From Arcanobacterium_A bovis (lineage in GTDB: Bacteria; Actinomycetota; Actinomycetes; Actinomycetales; Actinomycetaceae), in NCBI RefSeq assembly GCF_042655305.1, contig NZ_JBHSLR010000009.1: 64,000 nucleotides of DNA; one strand, given 5' to 3'. The position numbers were made by a program, and so were the translations under genes. The notes below the pieces were generated by a model. The model was not told where the DNA came from and searched no databases. It saw only the letters and a program-made list of their open reading frames with translations. Position 1 is the stretch's first letter, and every line of letters starts with the position of its first letter. This document shows positions 61,441 to 64,000 of this stretch, piece by piece.

Positions 61441-62484
61441 ATGACGAATTGCACTCACGCCGTCTCGGTTGTCATTCCTGTATATCAGGGTGCGCAGACA
61501 CTTCCCCATTTGTTTGCCGAACTGGACACTTTAATCGAAGCCAACACCTCTCCAAATGGGAATATATGGCGGGTACGCGAAGTTGTTTGCGTGTACGATC
61601 ACGGGTATGACCAAACCCCACAAGTTCTGCGTGAACTTGCTGAGGCACGACCATGGCTCAAATTAGTCTGGCTAAGTCGCAATTTCGGTCAGCACCCTGC
61701 AACACTCGCCGGAATCTCAGCCTCTGGAGGCGATTGGGTTGTCACTATTGACGAAGACGGTCAACAGGATCCTCGCGATATTGGAATTCTTCTAGACACA
61801 GCCTTAGAAGAACACGCCACCCTCGTCTATGCCCGTCCGCTGAACAATCCTCCGCACGGGTTCCTGAGAAATCTGACTTCCAGAACTGCGAAGAAAATTG
61901 TCAACGTCTTGATGGGCTCAAAGAACTCAACAAACTACAATAGTTTCCGACTTATCCTTGGGGAAGTTGCCCGCTCTGCTTCTGCATATGCAGGAAGCGG
62001 AGTCTATCTCGATGTCGCATTAGGATGGGTTGCTAAGGTGACGACCGCTGGGATTCATTTGCGTGAAGAAGGTAGCAACCGCCAATCCGGATATTCTTAC
62101 CGTAATCTCATCGCACATTTCTGGCGCATGGTGATGTCGAGCGGGACAGGATTCCTTCGGATCGTCAGTTTCCTTGGCGCTTTCACGGCTTTCGTGGGTA
62201 TTCTTTTAGCGATTATCGTCTTTATTAATAAACTCGTTAACCCAGATGTCCAGATTGGCTGGTCGTCAACGATCATAGTTATCCTTTCCACATCTGGTCT
62301 TATTATGCTCTCACTCGGAGTAATAGCTGAATATGTAGGCGTTGCCGTCAACATGGCGATGGGGCGTCCTCTGTACTTGGTAACATCAGATCCACACAAT
62401 GGACCTCTCGGGCGCGGAAAACAAGATAACGGCGATGAAGAGTCCTCCAATACTTCTATTCATCCGTCATCCGACATCCAATAG
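61441..62484 (+). CDS. GtrB/DPM1-like polyprenyl-phosphate glycosyltransferase
   Basis: Family 2 glycosyltransferase expected to load a sugar onto polyprenyl phosphate. I start at the ATG 6 nt after GGAG (a TTG four codons earlier is in frame). The 347-residue product has VSVVIPVYQGAQTLPHLFAE, the DXD-like TIDEDGQQDP (Asp104-Asp106) and two C-terminal membrane helices (240-264 and 274-297), the usual GtrB/ArnC layout. It lies 6 nt before the epimerase gene; the product could feed the GT-C enzymes on either side. Confidence 0.93.
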   Translation: MTNCTHAVSVVIPVYQGAQTLPHLFAELDTLIEANTSPNGNIWRVREVVCVYDHGYDQTPQVLRELAEARPWLKLVWLSRNFGQHPATLAGISASGGDWVVTIDEDGQQDPRDIGILLDTALEEHATLVYARPLNNPPHGFLRNLTSRTAKKIVNVLMGSKNSTNYNSFRLILGEVARSASAYAGSGVYLDVALGWVAKVTTAGIHLREEGSNRQSGYSYRNLIAHFWRMVMSSGTGFLRIVSFLGAFTAFVGILLAIIVFINKLVNPDVQIGWSSTIIVILSTSGLIMLSLGVIAEYVGVAVNMAMGRPLYLVTSDPHNGPLGRGKQDNGDEESSNTSIHPSSDIQ

Positions 62485-62490
62485 GTAAAC

Positions 62491-63471
62491 ATGGGTAAAG
62501 AGTCCTGGACGTTAGTTGTAGGCGCAGGCGGGCTTTTGGGAAGAGCTCTCGTCAAGTCCTTACGACATGAGAATACAAAATTGGTCATCGCTAAGAATCT
62601 TCCTTGGCACGACTCAGATTTGGTTCTGCGGAGACTCGCTGACACGCTCTCCGAGATTTTTCCAGATGACGACAAACGTGATGATCGTAGCCGTACCGAA
62701 TGGACTATCATGTGGTGCGCGGGAGCAGGCACGACCGGAACCACCGCAGAGGCTCTCAACAAAGAAACCACACTCTTTCACGATTTTGTCGAGCTACTAC
62801 GCCAGCAGTATCCAGAACGTTTGAAAGATCTAACATTCTTCTATGCTTCATCCGCCGGTGGAGTGTATGCAGGCGCAGGCAATCCTCCTTTTACTGAGCA
62901 CACCCAGCCTGTTCCCCTTGCTCCCTATGGTTTCGCGAAGTTAAAGTGTGAAAACGCCGTCGCTTCCCTAACAGAATACAGAGCAACCATTGCAATTGGA
63001 CGCATAGCTAACCTCTACGGTCCCGGCCAAAACATCTCTAAACCACAAGGGCTGGTGTCGCAGCTTTGCCTTGCGTACCATCAGGGAACGTTCAACAAGA
63101 TTTTCGTGTCCCTCGATACATTACGCGATTATATTTTTACAGACGACGCCGCAAAGCTCATTCTTCGCCTTATTGAAACTGCACAACGCGAAGCTCGTGG
63201 CAAAAGCACCGTAAAGATAATCTGTTCGGGACACTCCCTTTCTATTGCCGAACTCATCGGAACAGCAAAAGCTATATTCAAACGGAAATTGCCCTACCTC
63301 CAAGTGGTAACCAATCAAACGTCCTTTCAAGCACGAGATTTAAGATTGTGCTCTGTTGTTTATCCAGAAATCGACCGAATCGCACTCATGCCTTTCGCGG
63401 CAGGCTTTGCTTTGACAAATGCCGACATTGGAAGTCGTTTCAGAATTCTTGGTTCTAGTAACATACAATAG
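62491..63471 (+). CDS. NAD-dependent sugar epimerase/dehydratase
   Basis: Short-chain dehydrogenase-like enzyme acting on a sugar nucleotide. The 326-residue product has the Rossmann motif LVVGAGGLLGRAL (8-20), FFYASSAGGVYAG with the catalytic serine, APYGFAKLKCENAV with the YXXXK pair, and NLYGPGQNISKPQGLVSQLC. Its gene starts 6 nt after the glycosyltransferase gene, so it is co-transcribed. The exact reaction cannot be read. It belongs to a glycan-building set that continues past the window. Confidence 0.9.
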   Translation: MGKESWTLVVGAGGLLGRALVKSLRHENTKLVIAKNLPWHDSDLVLRRLADTLSEIFPDDDKRDDRSRTEWTIMWCAGAGTTGTTAEALNKETTLFHDFVELLRQQYPERLKDLTFFYASSAGGVYAGAGNPPFTEHTQPVPLAPYGFAKLKCENAVASLTEYRATIAIGRIANLYGPGQNISKPQGLVSQLCLAYHQGTFNKIFVSLDTLRDYIFTDDAAKLILRLIETAQREARGKSTVKIICSGHSLSIAELIGTAKAIFKRKLPYLQVVTNQTSFQARDLRLCSVVYPEIDRIALMPFAAGFALTNADIGSRFRILGSSNIQ

Positions 63472-63519
63472 GTAACTCATGCTACAAGTACAGGTCATTC
63501 TAGGAAACATGGAGAAATT

Positions 63520-64000
63520 ATGAAGTATCTAAAAGCTGAAGGACCCACACGTTTTCAGTGGTCCTTGCCCATGGCGTCAATGCTCGTCGGCTTCTTTTTT
63601 TTCCTGCGTGATCCATCAGATCTCATTGCAACGGTACAACATTCGATGCTATTGATACACTGCATATTCACCGGAAGTATCAATGATTTCTACCAGATGA
63701 GCGTCGATTCGACGATTATGTCTGCAATGTACAGCATCTTTTTTTATGGCTTAATTTCGTTACTCTTGCTGCCTCTTGCACTTATTATCCATATTTTTTC
63801 TGGCTTCGATTACACAAGCCCTATGCAGATTGAAATATCTTTGCGCTACACACAAATCTGGTTAATGATCCTTATCATTGCTACAGCGTACTTGGTATTC
63901 AAATTGAGCAAAACTTTAGGATACAGCGATGGTCTCGCACGATGGGCCGCGTATGCATATCTCGCTTCACCGCTAACTCTCTTTGCAGATGCGATTTTTT
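63520..64000 (+). CDS. Membrane protein, GT-C-like, cut by the right edge
   Basis: Start of a multi-pass membrane protein, 160 codons visible and no stop. The ATG (reading MKYLKAEGPTRFQWSLPMAS) follows GGAGAAA. Three or four hydrophobic helices are visible: MLVGFFFFLR, YGLISLLLLPLALIIHIFSG, and WLMILIIATAYLVFKLSKTL. The segment ending ASPLTLFADAIF resembles the region before the GQSD motif of the 59968 gene, so it is probably another GT-C glycosyltransferase; the deciding residues lie beyond the edge. It is 48 nt after the epimerase gene, likely in the same operon. Confidence 0.75.
   Translation, partial: MKYLKAEGPTRFQWSLPMASMLVGFFFFLRDPSDLIATVQHSMLLIHCIFTGSINDFYQMSVDSTIMSAMYSIFFYGLISLLLLPLALIIHIFSGFDYTSPMQIEISLRYTQIWLMILIIATAYLVFKLSKTLGYSDGLARWAAYAYLASPLTLFADAIF

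Overview
This window reads as a chromosomal segment of a moderate-GC member of the Actinomycetota. The lineage markers are a WhiB iron-sulfur protein, the mtrA-mtrB-lpqB operon, NusG with a long acidic N-terminal extension, an FprA-type ferredoxin reductase, DUF3499, DUF5719 and TIGR03089 proteins, and tRNA genes that do not encode CCA. The GC content (about half by eye, lower than most actinobacteria) and the PTS content would fit Actinomycetaceae such as Arcanobacterium or Trueperella; that genus-level guess is inference only. No rRNA, IS element, prophage, CRISPR array or integrase was found.

Positions 1-30000 are almost entirely translation and transcription genes on the minus strand, read right to left. 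tRNA-Trp, secE, nusG, rplK, rplA and udk come first, then rplJ-rplL behind an L10-type leader with an attenuator. A complete phosphotransferase (PTS) operon follows (EIIBCA, BglG-type antiterminator, HPr, enzyme I), preceded by a clear RAT/terminator switch. Then come rpoB-rpoC, a DUF1307 lipoprotein, rpsL-rpsG-fusA, tuf with its own promoter, and the S10 operon (rpsJ to rplN, cut by the left edge).

Positions 29400-43400 are mixed housekeeping: an aspartate-type aminotransferase, an APH-fold phosphotransferase, adenosine deaminase with a repetitive and apparently frameshifted tail, murB, rpmG, tRNAs Met, Thr and Tyr, a YajQ-family protein, ferredoxin-NADP reductase, long-form HPF, a ComF-like phosphoribosyltransferase, and mtrA-mtrB-lpqB. 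Convergent junctions often carry long, nearly perfect hairpins without a U-tract.

Positions 43700-58000 hold two gene sets of cell-envelope character. The first is an overlapping operon (multi-TM protein, DUF4129, DUF4350, MoxR ATPase, DUF58) followed by SpoIIM-like and RDD genes. The second is whiB, a 1115-residue membrane glycosyltransferase and DUF5719, translationally coupled, next to a divergent DUF3499/metallopeptidase-like pair. Positions 58000-64000 continue with a TIGR03089 protein, rmlA, two GT-C-like membrane proteins (one cut by the right edge), a GtrB/DPM1-like glycosyltransferase and a sugar-nucleotide epimerase, suggesting the start of a surface-glycan locus.

The strongest regulatory finding is the RAT antiterminator in front of a PTS operon that also carries the general PTS genes. 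The most interesting uncharacterised modules are WhiB-GT2-DUF5719 and MoxR-DUF58-DUF4129-DUF4350-SpoIIM-RDD. I found no clearly new system such as a novel defence island.
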